In this document: positions 9,090 through 17,813 of the stretch, in pieces
Position numbering within the stretch: the first letter of the stretch is position 1
Layout of the letters: each line of letters begins with the position of its first letter
NCBI GenBank assembly: GCA_944324825.1
Contig: CALUXU010000002.1
Span: 224,001 to 288,000, forward strand
Reading direction: 5' to 3'
Source of the DNA: Candidatus Gastranaerophilales bacterium
GTDB lineage: Bacteria > Cyanobacteriota > Vampirovibrionia > Gastranaerophilales > Gastranaerophilaceae
Length of the DNA: 64,000 nucleotides
Position numbers and translations under genes: made by a program
The notes under the pieces: model-generated
The model's input: the letters and a program-made list of their open reading frames with translations, nothing else
The model's database searches: none
Told to the model about the DNA's origin: nothing

Positions 9090-10772
9090 ATGAAAAACTT
9101 ATCACCATTACAAGAAGAAAGACTAAAATACCAACCAAAATTACCTTCTTCATTAGCAGGAGGCATCAGCAATCTGGTTTATAAAGAAGGTTCTGCAACA
9201 GAATCAGTAGCAAATCAGGCTGAAATCAAAGCATTATTCCAAAATACATACGGAAAACCTGTTGTAACATTCTCTTCTTCTGCTGACACAAAATTAATTG
9301 AAGCAAGAAATGTCGGAGTTATTTTATCAGGCGGACAAGCTCCGGGCGGTCACAACGTTATTGCAGGTTTATACGATGCATTAAAACAATCTAATCCAAA
9401 CAGTAAATTATACGGATTCTTAGGCGGGCCTTCAGGGATTATTGACGGCAAATACGTAGAATTCACTGACGAATTTATTGACGAATACAGAAACACAGGT
9501 GGTTTTGATATTATTGGTTCAGGTAGAACTAAACTTGAAACAGAAGACCAATTCCAAAAATCATTGGAAGTTTGTAAAAAATTAGGTATTACTGCTGTTG
9601 TTATAATCGGCGGTGATGATTCAAATACAAACGCTGCATTACTTGCAGAATGGTTCGTAAAAAATAATGCAGGTATTCAAGTTATCGGATGTCCTAAAAC
9701 CATCGACGGAGATTTGAAAAACGAACAAATCGAAATTTCTTTCGGTTTTGATACTGCAACAAAAACTTACGCAGAATTAATCGGTAATATTGAAAGAGAT
9801 GCAAACTCCGCTAAAAAATACTGGCACTTCATCAAAATTATGGGAAGAAGTGCTTCTCACGTAGCTTTAGAAGCAGCTTTACAATCTCAACCTAATATTA
9901 CTTTGATATCAGAAGAAGTTGAAACAAAATCAATGTCATTAGCATCTGTTATTGACTATATGGTAAATATCATTGCAAAACGTGCTGATATGGGTAAAAA
10001 CTTTGGTATTGCAGTTATTCCGGAAGGTTTGATTGAATTCATTCCTGAAATGAAATCTATGATTGCAAACCTTAACGATATTATGGCAGAACTTGAAACA
10101 GACCCTGATTTCGTTAACGCTTCAACTATTCGTGAAAAATTTGCAATTGTTGAAAACAGATTATCAACAGATAATGCAAAAGTTTATAACTCATTACCTG
10201 CATTGATTAAAACTCAATTACTTGCAGACCGTGACCCTCACGGAAACGTTCAAGTTTCTAAAATTGAAACAGAAAAACTGTTAATTGAAATGATTACGGA
10301 ACGACTTGAACAAATGAAGCTTGAAGGTAAATATATCGGTAAATTTAATGCTCAGGCTCACTTCTTCGGATACGAAGGAAGATGCGCATTCCCTTCAAAC
10401 TTTGATGCAGATTACTGCTACTCATTAGGCTACAATGCGTTTGCACTAATCTCATTCGGTTTGACCGGTTATTTGTCATCTGTAAGAAACTTGACAGAAC
10501 CTGCTGATAAATGGATTGCAGGCGGTGTTCCGCTTACTATGATGATGAATATGGAACGCAGACACGGAGAAATGAAACCGGTTATCAAAAAAGCATTAGT
10601 TGAACTTGATGGTCCTGTGTTCAAAAAACTTGAACAAAACAGAGAAGACTGGGCATTCAATGACAGATACTTATTCCCTGGTGCTATTCAGTACTTTGGA
10701 CCAAGCTCTGTCTGCGATATCACAACAGTTACTCTTCAACTTGAACAATCAAGCAAACTGTTAAATGTTTAA
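9090..10772 (+). CDS. pfp: Pyrophosphate-dependent 6-phosphofructokinase (PFP, long form)
   Basis: 560 aa cytoplasmic enzyme that phosphorylates fructose 6-phosphate with PPi, reversibly, at the glycolysis/gluconeogenesis step. Signatures: [14 protein letters not shown] at the N-terminus, GGDDSNTNA (Asp in place of the Gly of ATP enzymes) and [10 protein letters not shown] (Lys before TIDGD), both diagnostic of PPi use, and [11 protein letters not shown]. The length matches the beta-subunit-like long PFP class (TIGR02477). A clear AAGGAAGG precedes ATG 9090, and a strong terminator follows at 10801, so it is monocistronic. PPi use suits an anaerobic, energy-limited metabolism. Confidence 0.96.
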   Translation: MKNLSPLQEERLKYQPKLPSSLAGGISNLVYKEGSATESVANQAEIKALFQNTYGKPVVTFSSSADTKLIEARNVGVILSGGQAPGGHNVIAGLYDALKQSNPNSKLYGFLGGPSGIIDGKYVEFTDEFIDEYRNTGGFDIIGSGRTKLETEDQFQKSLEVCKKLGITAVVIIGGDDSNTNAALLAEWFVKNNAGIQVIGCPKTIDGDLKNEQIEISFGFDTATKTYAELIGNIERDANSAKKYWHFIKIMGRSASHVALEAALQSQPNITLISEEVETKSMSLASVIDYMVNIIAKRADMGKNFGIAVIPEGLIEFIPEMKSMIANLNDIMAELETDPDFVNASTIREKFAIVENRLSTDNAKVYNSLPALIKTQLLADRDPHGNVQVSKIETEKLLIEMITERLEQMKLEGKYIGKFNAQAHFFGYEGRCAFPSNFDADYCYSLGYNAFALISFGLTGYLSSVRNLTEPADKWIAGGVPLTMMMNMERRHGEMKPVIKKALVELDGPVFKKLEQNREDWAFNDRYLFPGAIQYFGPSSVCDITTVTLQLEQSSKLLNV

Positions 10773-10800
10773 TTGAATATAAAACATTATAATAATTAAA

Positions 10801-10830
10801 CAGGCTGTCTAATCAGACAGTCTGTTTTTT
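10801..10830 (+). terminator. Intrinsic terminator of pfp
   Basis: Stem CAGGCTGTCT / AGACAGTCTG with one internal mismatch and an AATC loop, followed directly by TTTTTT. Confidence 0.9.
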
Positions 10831-10883
10831 ATATACAGTAAGAGAATATACAATATCCGCTTATAAAGCATAATACTATTACT

Positions 10884-12497
10884 ATGTTTTATAACTACTA
10901 TGAAGATTATCAATATGACAGCTGTGTATCAAAGGGGATATGTTCAATAGGTCCCAGAACATCTTCTCTGCAAGAAATTCTTATTATGTATCTAAAGCTT
11001 CTGGCTTTTTACACAATCGAATTGAGAAATTTTGGGGGACATAACAAAGATTCGGAAAAAGTCATTCTGGAAACAATTTCGACTCTGATGACAAATATGG
11101 AATATCAGAATAAACAGTTTTCCGAAATCCTTTTGAAAATAAAAACTTTAACAATAGATTCAAAAAATACTTATTTAAAAATATGCAAAGAAAAAGATAT
11201 TGCACCAAAGTTTATTCAAACGAATATTAAGCTTGATGAGAAAACAGATGATATTACAACTCTCATACAACAGGGAGAAAAAGAATTCACGAAAAGAACC
11301 GAGCACTTATCACCTGAGAGAAAAAATCTGCTTGAGGTTATGGCTTTTATTGTCAAAAGTTTGTGTATTAATATCGTAGAATTAAAAAGTTATTCCGAAA
11401 ATAATCCTCTTATAGAAGAAGGGTTCCAACAAATTTTGATACTTTTAAACTTTTTGAATTATCCGGACGAAGATTTAAAAGATGTACTTGATGAAATAAA
11501 AAACAGCACAAACACGGATAATAAAATCTACAAGAAGATACAAGAATTAAAGATAGAACGTTACGGAGAACCGAAAGAAATTCAAGTATCACTATCTACA
11601 CGTCCCAATAAAGCGATTCTTGTTGCAGGAAGCAGCTTAAGAGAACTTGAAGATTTGCTTGAGTATACTAAGGATAAAAATATAGATATTTATACCCACG
11701 GAGAAATGATTCAAGCACATATGTACCCGAAATTCAGAGAATATGAGAATTTGAGAGGACATTTCGGAATCGGTGTAGAAAATTGCCTTCTGGATTTTGC
11801 AAATTTCCCGGGCGGAATCTTAATCACAAAATACGCAACAGAAAATGTCGAGTATCTGTATAGAGGAAGACTGTTTACCACGGACTTTTTTGTTCCGAAG
11901 GGGGCAATAAAAATAGAAAACAATGATTATTCTCCGCTTGTTAAATCCGCAAATGAGGCAAAAGGCTTTAAGCGCGGGAAACAAAAAGCAAATATCACAA
12001 CGGGTTATTCCACTCAAGATATAAAAAAACATCTGGAGAAATTGCTTGCGGAAAAAGAAAAGTATAAACACGTTATTATATTTGCACCTGAAACGCAGAA
12101 CAGAAAAAACAGAATGTACTACGAAAACATGTTAAAAAACATGCCAGATAACGTTTTTGTAATCAGTTTTTCATACTTTATTGAAGGTGATAATATTTTA
12201 TACGTTAAGGATTCTTCTGATTTTTCACTTATATACTACATCTTAGATATCATTAAAGAAGAACTTAAAAAATCCGGAATAGATATCTCAATATTTATTT
12301 CAAAATGTGACAAACATATTATTTCTAATATTATCAGTCTGAAAGAAATCGGTTTGAAAAATATATTTTTAAGTAAGTGCAGTCCGATAATGCTTAACCC
12401 GAGCCTTATAAAGATTTTGACGGAATACTATGACGTAATTTCTGCCAACCATCCGATTGACGATTTAAAAATAATAACAGGAGAATACAAAACTTAA
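10884..12497 (+). CDS. Hcp/prismane-fold protein lacking the cluster cysteines
   Basis: 537 aa, close to the usual ~550 aa of hybrid-cluster protein (hydroxylamine / NO reductase). Fold landmarks are recognisable: YTHGEMIQAHMYP with H272 (the Hcp cluster-ligand His region), then GHFGIGVENC, DFANFPGGILITK, YRGRLFTTDFF and a closing GLKNIFLSKCSPIML. In active Hcp the segment after FPG reads TTNC and later segments carry AGC, ACGK and GQCND cysteines. Here these positions read ITKYA, FAPET, ISFSYF and KDSSD, with no Cys. Of the N-terminal four-Cys motif only C18 and C23 remain (SCVSKGIC). It is probably a non-redox relative. The comparison was made from memory of the family. Confidence 0.7.
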   Translation: MFYNYYEDYQYDSCVSKGICSIGPRTSSLQEILIMYLKLLAFYTIELRNFGGHNKDSEKVILETISTLMTNMEYQNKQFSEILLKIKTLTIDSKNTYLKICKEKDIAPKFIQTNIKLDEKTDDITTLIQQGEKEFTKRTEHLSPERKNLLEVMAFIVKSLCINIVELKSYSENNPLIEEGFQQILILLNFLNYPDEDLKDVLDEIKNSTNTDNKIYKKIQELKIERYGEPKEIQVSLSTRPNKAILVAGSSLRELEDLLEYTKDKNIDIYTHGEMIQAHMYPKFREYENLRGHFGIGVENCLLDFANFPGGILITKYATENVEYLYRGRLFTTDFFVPKGAIKIENNDYSPLVKSANEAKGFKRGKQKANITTGYSTQDIKKHLEKLLAEKEKYKHVIIFAPETQNRKNRMYYENMLKNMPDNVFVISFSYFIEGDNILYVKDSSDFSLIYYILDIIKEELKKSGIDISIFISKCDKHIISNIISLKEIGLKNIFLSKCSPIMLNPSLIKILTEYYDVISANHPIDDLKIITGEYKT

Positions 12498-12500
12498 ACG

Positions 12501-12637
12501 AGTAGGCGGAGATTCAACCCAATACATTTACCCCCGGAAACTCGAACGGGTAGGCGGAAATTCAACCCCATTTTATTTACCCCCGGAAACTCAAACTGGT
12601 AGGCGAGAATTCAACCCCATTTTATTTACCCCCGCCC
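12501..12637. repeat. Three tandem ~48-bp copies of a dispersed intergenic repeat
   Basis: TAGGCG followed by a GATTCAACCC-like core and then ATTTACCCCCGGAAACTC occurs at about 12503, 12551 and 12600. Single, more diverged copies are seen at 39057-39105 and 41694-41746 (opposite orientation) and 47296-47336. It fills the gap between the convergent Hcp-like and bioY genes. Confidence 0.7.
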
Positions 12638-13321
12638 CTAGCTCATAACAATCCAGAGGATACGTTTTGCAATCTGTCCCAGATAAATTGCAATAACAGA
12701 GAAAAACATATCATAGACCATCTTCATACCGCTCATGGTAAGAATCCAGCCAAGTATAACCATAGATGATTCGTGTTTAAGAGTTGCAATAAATATCATC
12801 CCTAAACTACCGATTAAGTGAACAACAAGAACACCTACAAAAGCTGCTTTTAAGATATTCCAGAAGGAGTAATTTCCTTTGATAATAGAGCCTGCAAAAA
12901 AGAGTGCCGGAATATAACCCAGAATATAATAAAAGCCGTATTCAAATATATATCTCCAGCCGCCGCCAAGAGCAAATATTGGGTATCCTATCAGACCTAA
13001 TATGATATATCCTGTAACTGTCAACATTGAATATTTTCTGTCCAATAGACTCAGAATAAAAAATATTGCAGGTATCTGAGGAATATATTTATAGTGTTTC
13101 AAAAAATCATGCCAGTTAACACCTGTATCCGGGAAATACTTATCCCAATTTGAAAATATATCAAGAGGAATAATCGGGTGGGTAAAGTTCAACTGGGTAA
13201 AAGTTGAAATTATCATCAATAAACCGCAGCACAACATCAGAACTAATGTTCCAAGCGTAAATCTTGCAGCCTCTCCGTTATTAATAAATTTATTTAGTTG
13301 TGACTCGAGTCTTTTGGTCAT
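12638..13321 (-). CDS. bioY: BioY-family biotin transporter S component (putative)
   Basis: 227-aa membrane protein with about six hydrophobic helices. The central stretch YSMLTVTGYIILGLIGYPIF, then ALGGGW, GYYILGYIPALFFAG-type sequence follows the BioY pattern of ECF transporter substrate-binding subunits, which bring in biotin. It has about 60 residues more than a minimal BioY at the N-terminal side, including an extra helix. It is the last gene of a leftward operon. Its ATG overlaps the rimI stop (ATGA), so they are translationally coupled. No ECF ATPase or EcfT is in the window, so it would use a shared module or act alone. Confidence 0.75.
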   Translation of the reverse strand: MTKRLESQLNKFINNGEAARFTLGTLVLMLCCGLLMIISTFTQLNFTHPIIPLDIFSNWDKYFPDTGVNWHDFLKHYKYIPQIPAIFFILSLLDRKYSMLTVTGYIILGLIGYPIFALGGGWRYIFEYGFYYILGYIPALFFAGSIIKGNYSFWNILKAAFVGVLVVHLIGSLGMIFIATLKHESSMVILGWILTMSGMKMVYDMFFSVIAIYLGQIAKRILWIVMS

Positions 13322-13845
13322 TTTATAATCAGATAATTTTCAATTTCTTCAATATTTTTTTTGTATAAATCCTTAAAACTGTCATGAAAGATATTTTCAG
13401 TCCACATAATCAATGCATCTTCGCCATTATCCTGATAATACCCTTTTCTGACACCCAGAGATTTAAACCCGTATTTTTCATAGAGCTTGATTGCCGGCAT
13501 GTTGCTTGCTCTGACTTCAAGTGTTATGTATTTAATATAGTTATTATAGCAATCCTCCAGCATTTTAGCAATAAGAGCTTCCGCAATATGGTGGCGCCTG
13601 TATTTTTCATGTACGGCAATAGTTGTTATATGCGCTTCATCAACAATATGCCAAACACCTATATAGGCAATCAGTTCGGCATCAGTATTTTTAACGGCGT
13701 AATATCTTGCAACTTTATTATCCAGCTCCGCAACAAACGAATCTCTTGACCAGTGGTGCGGACCGTATGCCGTTGATTCTATTTCCATCAAGGCATCTAA
13801 ATCAGATAATTGTAATTGATTTATATATACTTCTAACTTACTCAT
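13318..13845 (-). CDS. rimI: Ribosomal protein S18 alanine N-acetyltransferase-like GNAT
   Basis: 175 aa with the GNAT fold of RimI, which acetylates the N-terminal Ala of S18. Seen: IESTAYGPHHWSRDSF near the N-terminus (RimI reads E..F..PWS..F), ITTIAVHEKYRRHHIAEALI (acetyl-CoA loop, with the usual glycine pair replaced by H-I-A), LEVRASNMPAIKLYEKYGF and a C-terminal YYQDNGEDALIM. I prefer ATG 13845 over the adjacent TTG 13848. The start lies inside the HicB-like gene and the stop overlaps bioY, so it is in the middle of a coupled operon. Confidence 0.9.
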   Translation of the reverse strand: MSKLEVYINQLQLSDLDALMEIESTAYGPHHWSRDSFVAELDNKVARYYAVKNTDAELIAYIGVWHIVDEAHITTIAVHEKYRRHHIAEALIAKMLEDCYNNYIKYITLEVRASNMPAIKLYEKYGFKSLGVRKGYYQDNGEDALIMWTENIFHDSFKDLYKKNIEEIENYLIIK

Positions 13846-14080
13846 CAATTTCTTCGCCGGGTTCTATTATTCTGTCGTTATCCTCCAACATTATCATTAA
13901 TGTCAGTTTCAACTGTTTTTTATAATGCTCCAGAGCTTTTTCACGTGTTTTGGCACAGAAAACAAAACTCGGAATTTCTTTTATTTCTATATAATGATAA
14001 GGATTCCCGTTAAAATCCAAATCTTCGCCTTCTATAAGTGTCCAGTTTAGATTCATATAATAATCTAAATCTTTAGTCAT
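13838..14080 (-). CDS. HicB-like small protein (no HicA partner)
   Basis: 80 aa. YHYIEIKEIPSFVFCAKTRE, then KALEHYKKQL, matches the HicB / UPF0150 half-fold, where a strand pair ending in a pelPG..a turn is followed by the helix holding T.eEA. There is no DNA-binding tail and no hicA next to it, so a toxin-antitoxin role is not supported. It overlaps both neighbours (8 bases with each). It may be a stand-alone HicB-type domain embedded in the housekeeping operon. Confidence 0.65.
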   Translation of the reverse strand: MTKDLDYYMNLNWTLIEGEDLDFNGNPYHYIEIKEIPSFVFCAKTREKALEHYKKQLKLTLMIMLEDNDRIIEPGEEIDE

Positions 14081-14705
14081 CTAAAGAACTCCCGTTAAGA
14101 GGCTGCTTCAACATCAAACCTTCGCCGCCGAGAGTTTCAACCATTTTCCCGTTAATTTGAAGATAGACAGGTTTATTTGTATTAAAGTTAACGGTTTTAA
14201 TTAACTGATACATTCTTTTATATAAACTATCCGCACCGCCGCCGGATGCAAAAGAATCAGATACATTTATTACAACACGGGAAGGCGTTTCCGTAACGGA
14301 TAACAACTTTGCAGGCGGAACTTCCGAATAGATACCTTTATTTTTTTCGTATTTAGTTGGCCCAGATAACAAACATCTTACGGCATATTCGATATCAGAC
14401 AATCCGGAATCGTTGGTTCTATATACCGTACGATAAATAGATTTTCCGTTTGATTGACCGATAAAAAATATTTTAACCTTAGAATGTTCTTTGGTTGTTT
14501 CAACAGGCTTGGAAACAGGTTCTTGAGGGATTATAGGCTCCTCTATTCTTGCGGCATTTTTATGTTTATAAAAAATATCCATCGAAGGAAGTTTGTAATT
14601 CCCGTCAACATAATTTAAATAACCAAATATACCAATAAGAGCAACTAAAGCTCCAAGACCAATATTTTTCAGATTATTATTCTGTTTCTTCTTTCGTCTG
14701 CCCAT
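14073..14705 (-). CDS. GerMN-domain membrane-anchored protein
   Basis: 210 aa: a basic start (MGRRKKKQ), one transmembrane helix at about residues 16-32, a linker with Pro and Glu, then a GerMN domain from about residue 75 (VKIFFIGQSNGKSIYRTVYR ... AVRCLLSGPTKYEKNKGIYSEVP ... VVINVSDSFA ... YLQINGKMVETLGGEGLML). GerMN domains are found in spore germination proteins and in many non-sporulating bacteria as envelope proteins that may bind peptidoglycan. AAAGAGGT precedes ATG 14705. It overlaps the DUF2993 gene by 29 bases. Confidence 0.85.
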   Translation of the reverse strand: MGRRKKKQNNNLKNIGLGALVALIGIFGYLNYVDGNYKLPSMDIFYKHKNAARIEEPIIPQEPVSKPVETTKEHSKVKIFFIGQSNGKSIYRTVYRTNDSGLSDIEYAVRCLLSGPTKYEKNKGIYSEVPPAKLLSVTETPSRVVINVSDSFASGGGADSLYKRMYQLIKTVNFNTNKPVYLQINGKMVETLGGEGLMLKQPLNGSSLDD

Positions 14706-15546
14706 TATAAGACCTCTTTATGACCATAATACCATCAACATACATCTTATTGTCAAGTATTTTGATATTGTTTATTGATAAGGTTGAATCAGCTCCTCTA
14801 AATATTCTGAGAGGCAAATCAAACGGATTCATTGAATTTATTATATCGACAAAAGCGTTCAAATTTATATTACGAAGGTTTTCAGACTGGAGATTATCCA
14901 GAACAATTTTGCCGTTTTCAACATTTAATTTCCCGGAGAAAGTAAATTTAACTACTCTTTCACCCATCAAAAACGGTGCCTTCATCTGAGCAATCAAATA
15001 TATTTTATTATTTTTCATCTTAAAAACAACATTATCAACGGTAAAGAGTGAAACACCAGCAATATTTAAATCAGTAAGTTTTTTAATATACCCTAAATCT
15101 ACAAGTGTTTTATTCAAATCCTCTTCCGTAATTTCAGCCTTAAAATAAAGCGGCAAATCCGTATAGAATATCACAGGACGCTTCCAGTAATCTACATAAT
15201 TGTAATCGCATATAGTATTCATAACAACGGAGGAAACATAGACCCCGTGAGTGCTAATATTCTTGCCTTCAATCTCAAGTGATTTGAACTTTCCTTTTTT
15301 CAAATCCATTGCGGAAAAAGAGTCTATTTTTACATCGTAATCCCCTTCAGCATTCCGTTTCAGGACTTTAATCATAGCAGTCTTTGCTGCCTTTTTGGTT
15401 AAGAAATTAAACCCGAGAGCATTTGTTATCCCTCTTGCAACTGGCGATGCAAGATTTTCAGGAACCTGACACCCGTATTCTGCCTGAGCAAATGCCGGAG
15501 ATATTAACAACAGTAACATTAATAAACTTATTAAAAATCTTCTCAT
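14677..15546 (-). CDS. DUF2993 (LmeA-like phospholipid-binding) secreted protein
   Basis: 289 aa with a clear signal peptide (MRRFLISLLMLLLLISPAFA). The mature part shows the DUF2993 layout: SFSAMDLKKGKFKSLEIEGK, SSVVMNTICDYN, PLYFKAEITEEDLNK and, near the end, VKFTFSGKLNVENGKIVL. DUF2993 is common in cyanobacteria and actinobacteria. The mycobacterial LmeA binds phospholipid and supports mannan maturation. It is the first gene of the leftward operon, with AAGAGGAT before the ATG. It is likely periplasmic and in contact with lipid. Confidence 0.85.
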   Translation of the reverse strand: MRRFLISLLMLLLLISPAFAQAEYGCQVPENLASPVARGITNALGFNFLTKKAAKTAMIKVLKRNAEGDYDVKIDSFSAMDLKKGKFKSLEIEGKNISTHGVYVSSVVMNTICDYNYVDYWKRPVIFYTDLPLYFKAEITEEDLNKTLVDLGYIKKLTDLNIAGVSLFTVDNVVFKMKNNKIYLIAQMKAPFLMGERVVKFTFSGKLNVENGKIVLDNLQSENLRNINLNAFVDIINSMNPFDLPLRIFRGADSTLSINNIKILDNKMYVDGIMVIKRSYNGQTKEETE

Positions 15547-15665
15547 ATTTATCCTCTTATTTATTTTACTACTTTAACAGAGTTAGAGGTAAAATTTCAA
15601 GCAGATATATTTACAAACACACCTTCTGATGTTACTATATTAGAAAAGAAGGAGAATATTATATT

Positions 15666-15836
15666 ATGGCAAGATTAGTAAGACCTTCATGGGCAATAAG
15701 ATGCACACAATCAGGATGCAGAACTTTATTTGAAGTTGCAGAACTAGAAGAAGGCAAACAGCAAGAAGTTGTTTGTCCAAACTGCGGCGAACACTATGTA
15801 TATCCGATTGTTGAAGAAAAACACGAAAATCAATAA
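15666..15836 (+). CDS. Small zinc-ribbon protein
   Basis: A 56-aa gene. AAGGAG lies upstream of ATG 15666. Two Cys pairs, C13-x4-C18 and C37-P-N-C40-G, form a zinc-ribbon-like knuckle around a short acidic middle. The stop TAA overlaps the next ATG by one base (TAATG), so it is translationally coupled to the radical SAM gene. Function unknown. Small ribbons of this kind often bind nucleic acid or proteins. Confidence 0.85.
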   Translation: MARLVRPSWAIRCTQSGCRTLFEVAELEEGKQQEVVCPNCGEHYVYPIVEEKHENQ

Positions 15837-16762
15837 TGTTTTTTAATAATACAGACAAACGCTATAATCAATTCAGCGCGTTTTTAAAAAACAAATTTCA
15901 AGCAAAAGTTTATAAAATCACCCTTGACGCAGGGTTTTCCTGTCCGAATCGTGACGGAACAATCTCTACGGGAGGGTGTATTTTTTGTGACGGCTCGGGA
16001 AGTTTTTCGCAGGCTCATTCAAACCTTTTATCAATAGAAGAACAGGTTAAAACAGGTGCCGAAACATTATCCAAGCGTTTCAAAGCCCAAAAGTTTATGG
16101 CTTATTTTCAAGCATATACAAATACATATAAACCCGTTAATGAACTGGAAAAAATATATAGAGCCGCATTGACTCACAATGACATTGTCGGCTTATCAAT
16201 CGGCACCAGACCGGATTCTGTTGATGATGACAAGTTGAAGCTGATAAGCGATATTTCCAAAGATTATTATACCTGGATAGAATACGGGCTGCAGTCTATC
16301 CATAATAAAACGCTAAAAAAAATTAACCGCGGCGAAACTTTTGAAACGTTTTTAAAGAGCTATGAAAAAACCAAAGAATACGGGATAAACGTATGTGCAC
16401 ACGTTATTCTGGGTTTATGGGAAACCCATGATGAAATGATGGAAACGGCTCAAAAACTTGCCGAACTAAAAATTGACGGAGTAAAAATACATATGCTCTG
16501 CGCTTTAGAAAACACCAAACTTGCGGATATGTATAATAACGGCGAAATTGATTTTATGACTGAAGATGAATACGTGAATACCGTATGTGATTTTCTTGAA
16601 TACTTGCCGGCTGATACAACCATTCACCGACTCGCAGGAAACGGACTAAAAAAAGAACTCATCGCTCCTCGCTGGATTGGTAAAAAACTTGACTGCCTGA
16701 ATAAAATTGACAGGGAATTTATAAGACGAAACTCTTTTCAATCATCTAAGTTTGGATTATAA
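15836..16762 (+). CDS. TIGR01212-family radical SAM protein (YhcC-like)
   Basis: 308 aa. The cluster-binding motif is at C36, C48 and C51 (SCPNRDGTISTGGCIFC), the wide spacing typical of the YhcC / TIGR01212 group. GTRPDSVDDDKL, EYGLQSIHNKTLKKINRG and HVILGLWETHDEMM follow the Elp3/MiaB-like barrel pattern. The length is normal. The family's substrate is not settled; a tRNA or nucleotide-related reaction is suspected. It is coupled to the zinc-ribbon gene upstream and followed 8 bases later by smpB. Confidence 0.92.
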   Translation: MFFNNTDKRYNQFSAFLKNKFQAKVYKITLDAGFSCPNRDGTISTGGCIFCDGSGSFSQAHSNLLSIEEQVKTGAETLSKRFKAQKFMAYFQAYTNTYKPVNELEKIYRAALTHNDIVGLSIGTRPDSVDDDKLKLISDISKDYYTWIEYGLQSIHNKTLKKINRGETFETFLKSYEKTKEYGINVCAHVILGLWETHDEMMETAQKLAELKIDGVKIHMLCALENTKLADMYNNGEIDFMTEDEYVNTVCDFLEYLPADTTIHRLAGNGLKKELIAPRWIGKKLDCLNKIDREFIRRNSFQSSKFGL

Positions 16763-16770
16763 TTCAAACT

Positions 16771-17217
16771 ATGGGCAGAAAGATTATCACAACAAACAGA
16801 AAAGCTTTCCACGATTTCACAATATTTGAAAAATATACTGCAGGAATCGTTCTTACAGGTACGGAGATAAAGTCTATCAGACGTAATGCCGTCAACCTGA
16901 AAGATTCGTTTGCAAAAATTGAAGACGGGGAAGTTTTCTTGTACGGCTCACATATCTCACCTTATGAACAAGGAAACAGATATAATCATAAACCGGATAG
17001 AGTGAGAAAACTGCTTCTTAATAAAAAAGAAATCCTAAAAATTCATACAAAAGTAAAAAAAGACGGGTATTCGATTATCCCTCTTGAAATGTTTTTTGTT
17101 GAAGGATTGGCAAAATTAGAAATAGGACTTGCTAAGGGTAAAAAGCTCTATGACAAAAGAGAAGCTATTACCAAGAAAACCCAAGAACGTGATATTGCAA
17201 GACAAATAAAAAGATAA
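16771..17217 (+). CDS. smpB: SsrA-binding protein SmpB
   Basis: 148 aa RNA-binding protein that partners tmRNA in rescuing stalled ribosomes. Hallmarks: NRKAFHDFTIFEKYTAGIVL, GTEIKSIRRNAVNLKDSFAKI, SPYEQGNRYNHKPDR and the basic C-terminal tail YDKREAITKK. No Shine-Dalgarno is seen. A TATAAT at 16758-16763 ends seven bases before the ATG, so a leaderless transcript from an internal promoter is possible in addition to read-through. No ssrA gene is in the window. Confidence 0.97.
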   Translation: MGRKIITTNRKAFHDFTIFEKYTAGIVLTGTEIKSIRRNAVNLKDSFAKIEDGEVFLYGSHISPYEQGNRYNHKPDRVRKLLLNKKEILKIHTKVKKDGYSIIPLEMFFVEGLAKLEIGLAKGKKLYDKREAITKKTQERDIARQIKR

Positions 17218-17228
17218 GGTTAAAATAA

Positions 17229-17813
17229 ATGTATAATAAAAATGATATTCTTTTAAAACTTAACAACGAAAACTATTATATCGACAGAAAAACTCTGGAG
17301 TCGTTTATAGAGTTGTGGAATATAGATGCAGTCTATGAAGATGATTCAAAAGAAGAATATTATGATGATTATGCAATTGAACGTATAAAAAAAGGGATAA
17401 ATCTGAAAGCTCAAGGGTTTTCTGACGAACAGATAATTCATAAACTCGGAAACATAACTAATCCGAATAATGACGAAAAAGAAACCCCAAATACAGCTCT
17501 TGCAGAAACAAGCAATACAGACCCTGCAGAAATGACTTACCCTAAATCGGAGTTGAGAAACCTGACACTTGATGTTACAACTCAGACACTTCAAATGCTT
17601 GCGGAATCTGTCGCAAAAAAAATCACCGATGATATCAGAAATTCGGATATGGCAGAAAAACTTATTGAAGCCGGCGGATATAAAAGAGATAATGAAATTC
17701 TGTCAGAGCAAATACAGGAGCTTATTGAACACAATAAAAAACTATCCGAGAGAATAGAACAGCTTGAAAAAAAAGACAGCTTCTTAGGAAAGTTTTTTAA
17801 ATTATTTAACTAA
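17229..17813 (+). CDS. Hypothetical protein with MerR-like N-terminus and coiled-coil tail
   Basis: 194 aa. Residues 1-80 (YIDRKTLESFIELWNIDAVYED, YYDDYAIERIKKGINLKAQGFSDEQIIHKLG) look like a MerR-type helix-turn-helix layout in which one DNA-binding helix is followed by a helix rich in GFS.e.I. A Thr/Pro-rich linker comes next, then a charged coiled coil (about 145-185) and a short hydrophobic end (FLGKFFKLFN). It could be a DNA-binding or scaffold protein; I cannot assign it. AAGG precedes the start. Its end overlaps the convergent TPR gene by 12 bases. Confidence 0.75.
   Translation: MYNKNDILLKLNNENYYIDRKTLESFIELWNIDAVYEDDSKEEYYDDYAIERIKKGINLKAQGFSDEQIIHKLGNITNPNNDEKETPNTALAETSNTDPAEMTYPKSELRNLTLDVTTQTLQMLAESVAKKITDDIRNSDMAEKLIEAGGYKRDNEILSEQIQELIEHNKKLSERIEQLEKKDSFLGKFFKLFN

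Noticed and set aside
13838..14080. HicAB toxin-antitoxin locus
   Set aside because: Only a HicB-like half is present, without hicA, and it is embedded in a housekeeping operon.
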